Shown: positions 54,516 to 63,915, numbered from the stretch's first letter. The stretch is 64,000 nucleotides of DNA from Ralstonia pickettii DTP0602 (GCA_000471925.1 CP006667.1:1178001-1242000), one strand, 5' to 3'. The notes: a model not told the origin generated them from the letters alone. A program made the numbers and translations.

Positions 54516-55259
54516 CTAAGACGTACGATGCGCCCCACGGTATTGCTGGGGCGTACACAGGGTTGCTGCCTTGAACTGCCGCGAGAACGCGCTGTGGTCC
54601 GCATAGCCGCATTCGGCGGCAATGTCGGTGATGCTGGCATCCGTCGTCTCCAGCAGGCGGCAGGCGCGGTCCAGCCGCATGCGCATCATGATCTGCTTCG
54701 GCGTCAGCCCGAACACCTCGCGGCAAAGCCGCTCCAGGGTATCCAGTGACAACTGTACTTCGCGGGCGATCTCGCTGATGCGCAGGTTCGGTTGCGCCGG
54801 CTCTTCCAGGCGCTTGAGGAACTGCAGCAGGCGCTTGTAGCTGGCGTGCTTCTCGTCCGGGCGGGGCAGGATGCGCGAGATGCCCAGCAGGCCGGCGATT
54901 TGGCCCTCCGCATCCCTGACCGGAAACTTCGAACTCAGGCACCATTGCCGGTGCCCATCGGCCGAGAAAAACAGGCGCAGCACATCGGTGATCGGCTCGC
55001 CGCTGCGGATGACGCTCAGGTCCTGCATCAGCGTGCTCGAACCAGTGACCTCGAACAGCTCGTCTGCCGTCTTGCCGATGACGTCTTCCTTGCTGACCAG
55101 GGCGCTGCGCTCGACCAGGGTGGCATTCACCATCAGGTAGCGCGCCTCCTTGTCCTTGACGTAGAAAAGGACGTTGGGAAGCCGGTCGAATACCTGCTCC
55201 ATCAGCGCCAGATCCAGTACCAGGTCGATCCCGTGCAATAGGTTCTTGGTGTCGAGCAT
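54516..55259 (-). CDS. PAS-domain AraC-family transcriptional regulator
   Basis: A 247-residue regulator. The N-terminal PAS domain is at about 20-130 (LPNVLFYVKDKEARYLMVNATLVERS, GLLGISRILPRPDE). The C-terminal HTH_18 domain is at about 155-243, with ISEIAREVQLSLDTLERLCRE and ITDIAAECGYADHSAFSRQFKAATLCTPQQYR. The ATG at 55259 is chosen from the compact N-terminus; a long upstream extension is not conserved. It is divergent from the aldehyde dehydrogenase gene by 295 bases, so it probably controls that operon in response to a PAS-sensed ligand. Confidence 0.92.
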   Translation of the reverse strand: MLDTKNLLHGIDLVLDLALMEQVFDRLPNVLFYVKDKEARYLMVNATLVERSALVSKEDVIGKTADELFEVTGSSTLMQDLSVIRSGEPITDVLRLFFSADGHRQWCLSSKFPVRDAEGQIAGLLGISRILPRPDEKHASYKRLLQFLKRLEEPAQPNLRISEIAREVQLSLDTLERLCREVFGLTPKQIMMRMRLDRACRLLETTDASITDIAAECGYADHSAFSRQFKAATLCTPQQYRGAHRTS

Positions 55260-55554
55260 GATTGTCGTAGGGGGCGGCTGCGGCGTGGGTAGCGCGATGT
55301 TATCACGCGGTTTCCGCCATTCGTTACCCGCTCGGGCCAGCGGGCAGGGCGCGCGCCCGACCATTCCCGTTGTGCAGTAATCCGCTGCTTTAGGCAGGCC
55401 GCCATGCAAGACGCGCGGCGCCACGCACCACAAAATCCCGGGCAACGCATCCGGCGTCGCAGCGTGGCTGCAGCGCGAGATGTGCACGATTCCGATGCGC
55501 GGACGGCAACGCCCGCCGGCTCGGGCCTACTGGTTGAACGCGGAGAACCCCAAC

Positions 55555-57105
55555 GTGAACGTCATCCCCTTTCAGAGCGAACCTTTCGATACTTACACCA
55601 CCGAAGCATCACTCAATGCCATGCGCAGCGCGCTCGACAAGGTCCGTGCGCAAATCGGCAAGACCTACCCACTGATCATCGATGGTAAGAAGATCGAGAC
55701 GGCGGCGAAGCTCACCTCGACCAATCCTTCGCGGCCCGGCGAAGTTGTCGGGCACACCAGCAAGGCGGGTGTCGACCATGCCGAGCAGGCGATCCAGGCT
55801 GCCTGGACTGCCTTCGAGGGGTGGAAGCGCTGGACCCAGGAAGACCGCTCGCGGCTGTGCCTGAAGGCCGCGCAGATCATGCGTGGGCGCAAACAAGAGC
55901 TGGAAGCGTGGCTGGTCCAGGAGATCGGCAAGAACTATGTCGAGGCCAGCGCCGAAGTTGCCGAGATGATCGATTTCACCGAGTACTATGCCCGGCAGGC
56001 CCTGCGTTTTGTCGACGGTGTGGGCCACCTCAACGCCTATTCCGGGGAAGAAAACAAGAGCTTCTACATCCCGCTGGGCGTCGGCGTCACCATCGCGCCG
56101 TGGAACTTCCCCATGGCGCTGATGACCGGGATGCTGATGGGCGCCATCGTGGTCGGTAATACCGTGGTCTGCAAGCCGGCCGAAGACACGATCGTGTCGC
56201 TGTCCAAGGTCTTCGAGATCTTCGAGGAAGCCGGCTTCCCGCCGGGCGTCATCAACTACCTGCCCGGCATCGGCAGCGAGATCGGCGCCTACCTGGTCGA
56301 CCATCCCAAGACCCGCTTCATCAACTTCACCGGCAGCCTGAAGACCGGCATCGCGATCCACGAGTCGGCGGCCAGGCTGCGCGACGGGCAGACGTGGATC
56401 AAGCGCGTGTTCCTGGAACTCGGCGGCAAGGATGCCATCCTGGTGGACGAGACCGCGGACCTGGACGCGGCCGCCCTGGGCGTGATCCAGAGCGCGTTCG
56501 GCTACTCCGGCCAGAAGTGCTCGGCATGCTCGCGCCTGATCGTGGTCGATTCGGTTTACGACGCGCTGGTGGAGAAGGTCGTTGCCCGTGCCAAGGAGCT
56601 GCGTGTGGGCGCTGCCGACACCAACCCGGACCTGGGGCCGGTGTGCAATGCGGCACAAGCCGACAAGGTTGCCGAGTACATCGAGATCGGCAAGGGGGAA
56701 GGCAAGTTGCTGACCGGCGGCAAGCGGCTGGAGGGGGACGGTTACTTCTTCGCGCCGACGATCTTCGGCGATGTCGCGCAGGATGCCCGCATCTTCCAGG
56801 AGGAAGTCTTCGGGCCGTTCTTGGCGGTGACCCGCGTGGCGAACTTCGAAGAGGGCTTGAAGGCGGTCAATAACACCGTCTACGGCCTGACCGGCGCGCT
56901 CTATTCGCGCGACCGGAGCCGGATCGAACAGGCTCGCCGCGAATTCCATGTCGGGAACCTGTACTTCAACCGCAAGTGCACCGGCGCGCTGGCGGGTGTG
57001 CAGCCGTTCGGCGGCTTCAATCTGAGCGGTACGGACACGAAGACGGGCGGTCCTGACTACTTGCTGCAGTTTCTGCAGATGAAGGCGGTGGCAGAGCGGT
57101 TCTGA
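55555..57105 (+). CDS. Aldehyde dehydrogenase, glutamate-gamma-semialdehyde-dehydrogenase-like
   Basis: A 516-residue NAD(P)-dependent aldehyde dehydrogenase of the RocA/PruA-type group. The N-terminus [16 protein letters not shown] is family-typical. [39 protein letters not shown] (general-base Glu) and the catalytic Cys in [15 protein letters not shown] are all present, and [10 protein letters not shown] follows. The GTG at 55555 is chosen because GGAG lies nine bases upstream and the N-terminus then matches the family; an ATG at 55480 adds unlike sequence. Its partner enzyme may be the DAO-type oxidoreductase at the far end of the cluster. Confidence 0.9.
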   Translation: MNVIPFQSEPFDTYTTEASLNAMRSALDKVRAQIGKTYPLIIDGKKIETAAKLTSTNPSRPGEVVGHTSKAGVDHAEQAIQAAWTAFEGWKRWTQEDRSRLCLKAAQIMRGRKQELEAWLVQEIGKNYVEASAEVAEMIDFTEYYARQALRFVDGVGHLNAYSGEENKSFYIPLGVGVTIAPWNFPMALMTGMLMGAIVVGNTVVCKPAEDTIVSLSKVFEIFEEAGFPPGVINYLPGIGSEIGAYLVDHPKTRFINFTGSLKTGIAIHESAARLRDGQTWIKRVFLELGGKDAILVDETADLDAAALGVIQSAFGYSGQKCSACSRLIVVDSVYDALVEKVVARAKELRVGAADTNPDLGPVCNAAQADKVAEYIEIGKGEGKLLTGGKRLEGDGYFFAPTIFGDVAQDARIFQEEVFGPFLAVTRVANFEEGLKAVNNTVYGLTGALYSRDRSRIEQARREFHVGNLYFNRKCTGALAGVQPFGGFNLSGTDTKTGGPDYLLQFLQMKAVAERF

Positions 57106-57513
57106 TACCCCGCGACACGGCAGCGAAAGGTGCGTCCATGGGCGCACCTTTTTTGTTTGTGGCTGCAAGGATCGTCCGGGGTTCGCACCGATACCGCGCC
57201 ATTCCCGCACAGTGGTTGTGCCGTGCGATCCATGATTGTGCGTATTAGGTGAATACCCCTAAGCGGAAACCCCTTGCCTATGCGGCTCTGCTGCAGATCG
57301 TTATGCAAAAAGCCGCAAATCTTGCTCTGCCTGGATGCAAGCGGCGGCGCGCGATAGCCAGCAGAATTTCGCTCAACCAAGGTCGTTGTCGAACTACGGC
57401 ATTGGCACACCGGAACTGGCGATCTGCCGCGAAGCAGGCGCCTGGGCAGGATCCACGCAATGCGCACACCGTTGCCTGCGATCCGCAAGTGAACGTACCA
57501 AGTGAGGGACGAG
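57106..57513. other. Gap between the dehydrogenase and binding-protein genes
   Basis: No supported gene. It opens with a strong terminator (57127-57155). A TTAGG-N8-CCTAA inverted repeat at 57245-57262 is a weak operator candidate. About 250 bases then precede the binding-protein start, so the transporter genes probably have their own promoter, which I could not place. Confidence 0.45.
57127..57155 (+). terminator. Intrinsic terminator after the aldehyde dehydrogenase gene
   Basis: AAGGTGCG / CGCACCTT arms with an 8-base loop (TCCATGGG) followed by TTTTTG. Confidence 0.88.
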
Positions 57514-58617
57514 ATGAGCAAGAAGCTGCTGTCGGTTAGCGTTTGCGCGGCCGGACTGATGTTGGGGGTGAGCCATTCGGCCTGGGCCGATTTGCTGATT
57601 GGTGTTGCCGGGCCGATGACTGGCCCGTATGCGTCGGGTGGGGAGCAGATGCGCACCGGCGCCGAGCAGGCAATTGCAGATATCAATGCCAGGGGGGGCG
57701 TGCTGGGACAGAAGCTGAAGCTGGTGGTTGGCGACGACGTTTGCGACCCGAAACAGGCGGTGTCCGTTGCCAACACGCTGGTCAACAAGGGCGTGGTGTT
57801 CGTGGACGGCCACTATTGTTCGAGCTCGACCATTCCCGCATCGGAGGTCTACCACGATGCCGGCATCCCCATGGCGACCATCTCGACCAGCCCGAAGGTC
57901 ACCGAGCGCGGCCTGGCCAACATCGTGCGCGTGACCGGCCGGGATGACCAGCAGGGCAATGTTGCCGCGTCCTATCTCGCCAGGAATTTCAACGGCAGGA
58001 AGATCGCGGTGGTCGATGACAAGAGTGCCTATGGCAAGGGCCTGGCGGACGAGGTGGCGAAGTCCCTCGCCGACCAGAAGGCCAAGGTATCGCTGCGCGA
58101 GTCGATCACCGCAGGCGAGAAGGACTACAACGTGCTGGTGAGCAAGCTGAAGGCTGCCGGCATCGAAGTGCTGGCCTATGGTGGGTACTACACCGAACTT
58201 GGCCTGATCCTGCGCCAGGCGGCGCAAGCCGGACTCAAGCTCGCCGTCATGGGCGGCGACACGCTGACCAACACGGAACTGCTGTCTGCCGCGGGCCCCG
58301 CAGCGAACGGTGTGATGTTCACCTTCGGCCCGGATCCGCGCAAGAATGCCGAAGCCAAGGACGTGGTGGAGCGCTTCCGCAAGGCGAAGGTCGAGCCCGA
58401 TGGCTACACGCTGTATTCGTACGCGACGATCCAGGTATTCGCGCAGGCGGCCGAGCGGGCACGCAGCGTGAAGCCAGAGGCCGTCCAGAAGGCGCTGCGC
58501 AACGGCACCTACTCGACGGTGGTCGGGCCCATCAGCTTCGACAGCAAGGGTGACCTCACCAGGCCCGGCTACGTGGTCTATCGTTGGAGCGGGAACCAAT
58601 ACGGCTACGCAAACTGA
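57514..58617 (+). CDS. Branched-chain-type ABC transporter substrate-binding protein (LivJ-like)
   Basis: A 367-residue periplasmic binding protein of the HAAT (LivJ/LivK) family. The signal peptide is at about 1-25 (LLSVSVCAAGLMLGVSHSAWA). DLLIGVAGPMTGPYASGGEQMRTGAEQ starts the mature protein and VDGHYCSSSTIPASEVYHDAGIPMA lies in the binding cleft; its two Cys (with CDPKQ) could form the family disulfide. Ligand unknown: a branched-chain or other amino acid. The ATG at 57514 follows GAGGGACGAG. It starts the livJ-H-M-G-F type cluster. Confidence 0.93.
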   Translation: MSKKLLSVSVCAAGLMLGVSHSAWADLLIGVAGPMTGPYASGGEQMRTGAEQAIADINARGGVLGQKLKLVVGDDVCDPKQAVSVANTLVNKGVVFVDGHYCSSSTIPASEVYHDAGIPMATISTSPKVTERGLANIVRVTGRDDQQGNVAASYLARNFNGRKIAVVDDKSAYGKGLADEVAKSLADQKAKVSLRESITAGEKDYNVLVSKLKAAGIEVLAYGGYYTELGLILRQAAQAGLKLAVMGGDTLTNTELLSAAGPAANGVMFTFGPDPRKNAEAKDVVERFRKAKVEPDGYTLYSYATIQVFAQAAERARSVKPEAVQKALRNGTYSTVVGPISFDSKGDLTRPGYVVYRWSGNQYGYAN

Positions 58618-58624
58618 CGCAGTG

Positions 58625-58657
58625 GTGGCAGTGCCTCGCACGGCGCGGCACTGCCAC
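58625..58657. repeat. Intercistronic hairpin after the LivJ-like gene
   Basis: Perfect 11-base arms (GTGGCAGTGCC / GGCACTGCCAC) with an 11-base loop, starting eight bases after the stop codon. No T-run. Same position, relative to the substrate-binding gene, as hairpins in the other two ABC operons here. Confidence 0.8.
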
Positions 58658-58723
58658 TGAGCATGGGTATTGCAGCGCGGTTGTGCGCTGCACGGGTTGC
58701 GATAGCGGTTGTTGGAGCCTTTC

Positions 58724-59638
58724 ATGTATCTCGCATTACAGCAGTTCATCAATGGTGCGACCCTGGGTGCCGTCTATGGTCTCATCGCCATCGGCTATAC
58801 CATGGTGTACGGCATCATCGGCATGATCAACTTTGCGCACGGCGAAGTGTTCATGATCAGCGCCTTCATCGCCATTTCAGGATTCACCCTGATGACTGCG
58901 CTTGGCGTGACTTCGGTACCGCTCACGCTGGTCGGGGTGCTGTTCCTTACCATCCTGTTCACGTCCGCCTATGGCTGGGCGGTAGAGCGGGTGGCGTACC
59001 GCCCGCTGCGTGGCGCATCGCGCCTCGCGCCGCTGATCTCGGCGATCGGCGTTTCGATCTTCCTGCAGAACTTCGTCCAGCTAAGCCAGGGCGCACGCGT
59101 CAAGGCGCTGGCGCCGGTGATTACCGGCGGCATCGAAGTGGCGGGCAACGGCGAATCCGCGGTCTACCTGTCCTACGTGCAGATCCTGATCGTGGCGACG
59201 ACGTTCCTGCTGATGGGCGGTTTCACATGGCTGATCACGCGCACCGCCTTTGGCCGGCAACAGCGGGCCTGTGAGCAGGACCGGACCATGACCGGCTTCC
59301 TCGGCATCAACGTCGCCCGCACGATCTCGCTGACGTTCATGCTGGGCGCGGGGTTGGCGGCCATCTCAGGGACCATGGTGACGCTGTACTACGGCGTTGT
59401 CGATTTCAGCATTGGCTTCCTGGTCGGTGTGAAGGCGTTTACCGCGGCGGTCCTCGGTGGCATCGGATCGCTCCCGGGGGCAATGCTGGGCGGGCTCCTG
59501 ATCGGCCTGATCGAGTCGTTCTGGGGCAGCTATTTTTCGGCGGAGTACAAGGACGTCGCCACCTTTGCCATCCTGATCCTGGTGCTGGTGGTGCGGCCTT
59601 GCGGACTGCTCGGCCGGCCGGAGGTGGAGAAAGTCTGA
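58724..59638 (+). CDS. livH: Branched-chain-type ABC transporter permease (LivH-like)
   Basis: A 304-residue inner-membrane permease with about eight hydrophobic segments. LGAVYGLIAIGYTMVYGIIGMINFAHGEVFMISAF is the conserved N-terminal core and GVKAFTAAVLGGIGSLPGAMLGGLLIGLIES the conserved C-terminal one. FGRQQRACEQDRTMTGFLGINVART is the cytosolic ATPase-contact loop. The ATG at 58724 is preferred over the in-frame TTG at 58709 because GGAG lies six bases upstream. Stop and next start overlap (TGATG). Confidence 0.94.
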   Translation: MYLALQQFINGATLGAVYGLIAIGYTMVYGIIGMINFAHGEVFMISAFIAISGFTLMTALGVTSVPLTLVGVLFLTILFTSAYGWAVERVAYRPLRGASRLAPLISAIGVSIFLQNFVQLSQGARVKALAPVITGGIEVAGNGESAVYLSYVQILIVATTFLLMGGFTWLITRTAFGRQQRACEQDRTMTGFLGINVARTISLTFMLGAGLAAISGTMVTLYYGVVDFSIGFLVGVKAFTAAVLGGIGSLPGAMLGGLLIGLIESFWGSYFSAEYKDVATFAILILVLVVRPCGLLGRPEVEKV

Positions 59639-60981
59639 TGAGCACACTTCATGTTTTCGGATTCCGCGGCGTGCGCGCGCGGCTGGGGGATGCGGTACGC
59701 GTGGCCCTGATCGGCATCGTGCTGGGTATCCCGCTGATCGGCATCACCACGGTGGACGCGGGTGGCAAGCTGCAATTCCAGACCCGCTGGGACGCGCTGG
59801 CCGTTGCCGTGGGTGTGGTGTTCGCCGCGCGCGTGCTGCAAATGCTGGTCATCGACCGCCTGCGCTTGCGCAAGGCCATGAAGACGCCTGCATTGCCGCG
59901 CCTTCGCGAACCACCGGCGTTCACCAGGGCGCTTGGCTGGATCTCGCTCGGGATCGCCGTGGCGTTGCCGATCGTCTTCTCGGGCAACCGGTATCTGGTC
60001 GACATTGCGACCACGGTACTGATCTATGTGATGCTGGGCTGGGGGCTCAATGTCGTGGTGGGCCTCGCCGGCCTGCTTGATCTTGGCTACGTGGCGTTCT
60101 ACGCCATTGGCGCCTACAGCTATGCGCTGCTGTCGATCGGCTTCGGGCTCTCGTTCTGGGCGTGCCTGCCGCTGGCCGGCCTGTTCGCCGCGATCTTCGG
60201 GATCCTGCTGGGCTACCCCACGCTGCGGCTGCGCGGCGACTACCTGGCGATCGTGACGCTGGGCTTCGGCGAGATCATCCGGCTGGTGATGCTCAACTGG
60301 ACCGATCTCACCGGCGGCCCCAACGGCATTTCTTCCATTCCGAGGCCGAGCTTCTTCGGCTTGCCGTTCAGCAGGTCGGCGGATACGCCGACCTTCTCCA
60401 GCGTGTTCGGCCTTGAGTATTCCAACGATCATCGTGTGATCTTCCTGTACTACCTGATCTTTGCGCTGGCCCTGCTGACCAACGTGCTGGTCCTTCGCCT
60501 GCGCCGTCTGCCGGTGGGCCGGGCCTGGGAGGCGATGCGGGAAGACGAAATTGCCTGCAAGGCGCTGGGCATCAACGTCACCAATGTCAAGCTGTCGGCG
60601 TTCGCGCTGGGCGCGATGCTGGGCGGGTTCGCCGGCGTCTTCTTCGCCGCGCGCCAGGGCTTCATTTCGCCGGAAAGCTTCACCTTCAGCGAAAGCGCAA
60701 CCGTGCTCGCCATCGTCGTCCTGGGTGGCATGGGCAGCCAGCTGGGCGTTGTGCTGGCCGCGCTGGTTCTGGTGCTCCTGCCGGAGCTTGGTCGCGACTT
60801 TGCCGAATATCGGATGCTGTTGTTCGGGGCGGCCATGGTCCTGATCATGGTCTGGCGGCCCGGCGGCCTGATGTCCGTCAGGGAGCCGACGCTGACGCTC
60901 AAGCAATACCTGCGCAAGCGGGCACGCACGGACCGTGCCATTCCGGTAAGCGGTGCACCTGTCGTGGAGAACGGCCGATGA
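59638..60981 (+). CDS. livM: Branched-chain-type ABC transporter permease (LivM-like)
   Basis: A 447-residue permease, the long LivM form. The N-terminal about 95 residues (ALIGIVLGIPLIG... then RWDALAVAVGVVFAARVLQML) are the extra membrane-embedded extension also found in E. coli LivM. The core follows: GLLDLGYVAFYAIGAYSYALLSIG, GYPTLRLRGDYLAIVTLGFGEI and WEAMREDEIACKALGINVTNVKL (ATPase-contact loop). GGMGSQLGVVLAALVLVLLPE is near the end. It overlaps livH and livG at its ends. Confidence 0.94.
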   Translation: MSTLHVFGFRGVRARLGDAVRVALIGIVLGIPLIGITTVDAGGKLQFQTRWDALAVAVGVVFAARVLQMLVIDRLRLRKAMKTPALPRLREPPAFTRALGWISLGIAVALPIVFSGNRYLVDIATTVLIYVMLGWGLNVVVGLAGLLDLGYVAFYAIGAYSYALLSIGFGLSFWACLPLAGLFAAIFGILLGYPTLRLRGDYLAIVTLGFGEIIRLVMLNWTDLTGGPNGISSIPRPSFFGLPFSRSADTPTFSSVFGLEYSNDHRVIFLYYLIFALALLTNVLVLRLRRLPVGRAWEAMREDEIACKALGINVTNVKLSAFALGAMLGGFAGVFFAARQGFISPESFTFSESATVLAIVVLGGMGSQLGVVLAALVLVLLPELGRDFAEYRMLLFGAAMVLIMVWRPGGLMSVREPTLTLKQYLRKRARTDRAIPVSGAPVVENGR

Positions 60982-61814
60982 GAAGAACACTAGTCACTGT
61001 AGACGGACTGGAGATGCGCTTTGGTGGCATCAAGGCCATCGAAGGCTTGTCGCTGACGGTCGGGGAGGGCCAGATCACCTCGGTGATCGGCCCGAATGGC
61101 GCCGGCAAGACGACACTGTTCAATTGCCTGACCGGTTTCTACAAGCCCACTGCCGGCTCAATCCGGATGATGCATCCCCGGCACGGAGACCTGCACCTGG
61201 AATGCATGCCGAGCCACGACGTGACGCGCAAGGCGGGCGTGGTGCGCACTTTCCAGAACATCCGCCTGTTTCCGAAGATGACGGTGATGGAGAACCTGGT
61301 GGTGGCCCAGCACAACGCACTGCAGAAGGCGTCCCGCTTCAGCCTGGCGGGGCTGTTCAGGCTGCCGGGATACCGTCGCGCGCAGGAAGAAGCGATGGAG
61401 AAGGCCTACCGCAGCCTTCAGGCGCTGAAGCTGGAGGACTGCGCGGATACGGCCGCGGGCGGACTGCCCTATGGCCTGCAGCGCAAGGTGGAAATTGCGC
61501 GCGCCATGTGCGTGGACCCGGTGCTGCTTTGTCTCGATGAACCAGCGGCGGGCCTGAACCCGCGCGAGTCGGCGGAGCTCAATGCGCTGCTGACGCGCCT
61601 GGCGCGCGAGACTGGCCTGAGCATCCTGCTGATCGAGCACGATATGAGCGTGGTCATGAACGTGTCCGACCATATCCACGTGCTGTCCTTTGGCAAGAAG
61701 ATTGCTGAAGGCTCGCCGGAGCAGGTTCAGAACGATCCCGATGTGGTGGCCGCGTATCTGGGTGAACCGGAAAGCGACGCGGAGATGCTGACCGAGACGG
61801 AGGCCGCGGCATGA
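60978..61814 (+). CDS. livG: Branched-chain-type ABC transporter ATPase (LivG-like)
   Basis: A 278-residue ABC ATPase. Walker A is VIGPNGAGKTTLFNCLTGF (about 36-54) and the Q-loop FQNIRLFPKMTV follows. The signature is atypical: AAGGLPYGLQRKVEIARAM (YGLQR in place of LSGGQ), which is normal for LivG. Walker B is LLCLDEPAAGLNP and the switch region is ILLIEHDMSVVMNVSDHIHVL. ATGA overlap with livM upstream and with livF downstream. Confidence 0.95.
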   Translation: MRRTLVTVDGLEMRFGGIKAIEGLSLTVGEGQITSVIGPNGAGKTTLFNCLTGFYKPTAGSIRMMHPRHGDLHLECMPSHDVTRKAGVVRTFQNIRLFPKMTVMENLVVAQHNALQKASRFSLAGLFRLPGYRRAQEEAMEKAYRSLQALKLEDCADTAAGGLPYGLQRKVEIARAMCVDPVLLCLDEPAAGLNPRESAELNALLTRLARETGLSILLIEHDMSVVMNVSDHIHVLSFGKKIAEGSPEQVQNDPDVVAAYLGEPESDAEMLTETEAAA

Positions 61815-62557
61815 TTCTGCAGATTGAAGATGTACATGCCCACTACGGGCACGTCCACGCGCTGAGGGGCGTATCGCTCTCTGTCCGCGAGGGCGAGACG
61901 GTAACGCTGATCGGTGCCAACGGCGCGGGAAAATCCACGCTGATGACCAGTATCCTGGGCGCACCGCGGGTTTCCCGCGGCCGCATACTGTTCCAGGGCG
62001 CTTCGCTCCAGGGCCTCGGTGTGCATGAGATTTCCCGGCGCGGCATTGCGATCTCCCCGGAGGGGAGGCGCGTCTTCCCTCGCATGACCGTGACCGAGAA
62101 CCTGCTGATGGGCGCGACGTTCGCCGATCCCGCGACTCGCGGTACCGATATGCAGCGCATGTTCGACATGTTCCCGATCCTGTCACAGCGCAGCCAGCAG
62201 CTCGCCGGTACCCTGTCGGGCGGCGAGCAACAGATGCTGGCGATCGCGCGCGCACTGATGAGCCATCCCCGGCTGCTGCTGATGGACGAGCCCTCACTGG
62301 GTCTTGCGCCGATCTATATCCGGAAGGTCTTCGAGATCATCGAGATGCTCAACCGGGACCATGGCATGACGATCCTGTTGGTCGAACAGAACGCCAACCA
62401 GGCACTGCGCGTGGCACACCGCGCCTATGTGCTTCAGCAGGGCAGCATCGTCATGAGCGGTACCGGGCGCGAACTGCTGCAGAGCCCGGAAGTCCGGGCG
62501 GCATACCTCGAAGGCGGAAAGTCCCACAACGATCCCGCTGTGGCGGCCGTTGCCTGA
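61811..62557 (+). CDS. livF: Branched-chain-type ABC transporter ATPase (LivF-like)
   Basis: A 248-residue ABC ATPase. Walker A is LIGANGAGKSTLMTSIL, the Q-loop is in ISPEGRRVFPRMTVTENLL, the signature is GTLSGGEQQMLAIARALM and Walker B is LLLMDEPSLGLAP. ILLVEQNANQALRVAHRAYVL is the switch region. It begins four bases inside livG (ATGA) and ends 30 bases before the oxidoreductase gene, which is likely co-transcribed. Confidence 0.95.
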   Translation: MILQIEDVHAHYGHVHALRGVSLSVREGETVTLIGANGAGKSTLMTSILGAPRVSRGRILFQGASLQGLGVHEISRRGIAISPEGRRVFPRMTVTENLLMGATFADPATRGTDMQRMFDMFPILSQRSQQLAGTLSGGEQQMLAIARALMSHPRLLLMDEPSLGLAPIYIRKVFEIIEMLNRDHGMTILLVEQNANQALRVAHRAYVLQQGSIVMSGTGRELLQSPEVRAAYLEGGKSHNDPAVAAVA

Positions 62558-62587
62558 TCCACCGATTCAACTCTCCTTTTTTCCACC

Positions 62588-63760
62588 ATGAACCAGCGAA
62601 CTGCCACGGTCGTCATCATCGGCGGCGCCATCATCGGAAGCTTTACCGCCTTCTTCCTGCGCAAGGAGGGCTTTGCGGGACCCATCAAGGTGATCGAGCG
62701 CGATCCCACTTATCAGTATTGTTCGACCGCACTGTCGGCTTCGTCCATCCGCACGCAGTTCGGTTGTCCCTTCAACATCGGCATGAGCCTCTTCGGCGCC
62801 GGCATGTTCCGCGACATCAGGCAGTGGTTTGGCGATGATGCGGACATTGGCTTCGACGAGCGCGGCTACCTGCTGCTCGGCACAAAGGAGGGCGCCGATG
62901 CCATGCAGGCGACGGCGCTATCGCAGATCGAAGCCGGCGCAACCATCGATATCATGACGCCCGCACAGGCAAAGGCTCGCTATCCGTGGCTCAATGTTGA
63001 CGATATCGGCATCGCGACATATGGCGCCGCCAGCGAAGGTTGGTTCGATGCCTGGGCGCTGCTCCAGCTCGTGCGGCGCGAAGCAAAGAAGCTTGGCGTT
63101 GAGTATGTCACGGCGGAAGCCAACGGCATCGAATCGCGCAATGGCAGAGTCACAGGCGTCAGGCTTGCCGATGACAGTGTCATCCCTTGCGACTGGTGTG
63201 TGAATGCTGCCGGCCCTGCAGGCGGGAAAGTGGCGAGCTGGCTGGATATCGCCCTGCCGGTCGAGCCGCGCAAGCGTACCGTTTTCCATATCAAGGCACC
63301 GGTTCCAACCGAGGGGTTCCCCATGCTGTTCGACAACTCCGGCATATGGGTCCGTCCTGAGGGAGATGGTTTCATTGCCGGCATTGCTCCGGAAGCGCAC
63401 AGGGATCCTCATGCTGAGGGCGACTTCGAACCGGATCACTACTTGTTCGAGGACATCGTGTGGCCGTACCTGGCGCACCGCGTCCCGGCGATGGAGAGCA
63501 CGCGGTTACTGCGCGCCTGGGCAGGCCATTACGAGATGAATCTGCTGGACCACAATGGGGTGGTCGGCGCGCATGACGAGATCGGGAACTTCCTGCTGGC
63601 GACGGGCTTTTCCGGTCACGGGGTCATGCACGCGCCGGCCACGGGCCGGGCGGTGGCGGAGTGGATCGTCCACGGGCAGTATCGGACCATCGATGTGTCG
63701 CCGCTGGGATACCAACGCATTCGCAAGCAGGAGCCGCTGCTGGAGTCGGTGGTGTACTGA
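62588..63760 (+). CDS. DAO-type FAD-dependent oxidoreductase
   Basis: A 390-residue flavoprotein of the DAO (D-amino-acid/glycine/sarcosine oxidase-like) family. The FAD motif is VVIIGGAIIGSFTAFFLRKEG (about 9-29), with a Gly-x-x-x-x-Gly variant (GGAIIG) of the usual GxGxxG. RDPTYQYCSTALSASSIRTQFG carries the ADP-ribose and isoalloxazine contacts. The C-terminal FAD loop is LLATGFSGHGVMHAPATGRAVAEWI. It presumably dehydrogenates an amine or amino acid brought in by the adjacent transporter, feeding the aldehyde dehydrogenase; substrate not known. Confidence 0.9.
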   Translation: MNQRTATVVIIGGAIIGSFTAFFLRKEGFAGPIKVIERDPTYQYCSTALSASSIRTQFGCPFNIGMSLFGAGMFRDIRQWFGDDADIGFDERGYLLLGTKEGADAMQATALSQIEAGATIDIMTPAQAKARYPWLNVDDIGIATYGAASEGWFDAWALLQLVRREAKKLGVEYVTAEANGIESRNGRVTGVRLADDSVIPCDWCVNAAGPAGGKVASWLDIALPVEPRKRTVFHIKAPVPTEGFPMLFDNSGIWVRPEGDGFIAGIAPEAHRDPHAEGDFEPDHYLFEDIVWPYLAHRVPAMESTRLLRAWAGHYEMNLLDHNGVVGAHDEIGNFLLATGFSGHGVMHAPATGRAVAEWIVHGQYRTIDVSPLGYQRIRKQEPLLESVVY

Positions 63761-63778
63761 GTCGTGACTTGCTGAATC

Positions 63779-63817
63779 GGCCCTTGAGGTGGATGCCCTC
63801 AAGGGCCACTTTCTTTT
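63779..63817 (+). terminator. Intrinsic terminator after the oxidoreductase gene
   Basis: Perfect 11-base arms (GGCCCTTGAGG / CCTCAAGGGCC) with a 7-base loop, followed by ACTTTCTTTT. Confidence 0.88.
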
Positions 63818-63846
63818 GCGTCGTGGCTGGTGCGGTTTGCGATCGT

Positions 63847-63894
63847 GAAAACCATCGGGCCCGGCAACGCTGGAGCGTTTGCCGGGCCCGATGG
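63847..63894 (-). terminator. Long minus-strand terminator hairpin
   Basis: A 16-bp perfect stem (CCATCGGGCCCGGCAA / TTGCCGGGCCCGATGG, 63852-63867 with 63879-63894), extendable by CGC/GCG inside. On the minus strand it is followed by TTTTCAC. It ends the gene entering from the right edge. Confidence 0.85.
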
Positions 63895-63915
63895 AGCAGG
63901 TAAGGCTGGACGGCG

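Noticed and set aside
57251-57262. TACCCCT heptamer as a NarL-type binding site before the LivJ-like gene
   Set aside because: A single 7-mer match is expected by chance and no second half-site is seen at proper spacing; only a weak TTAGG/CCTAA inverted repeat overlaps it.
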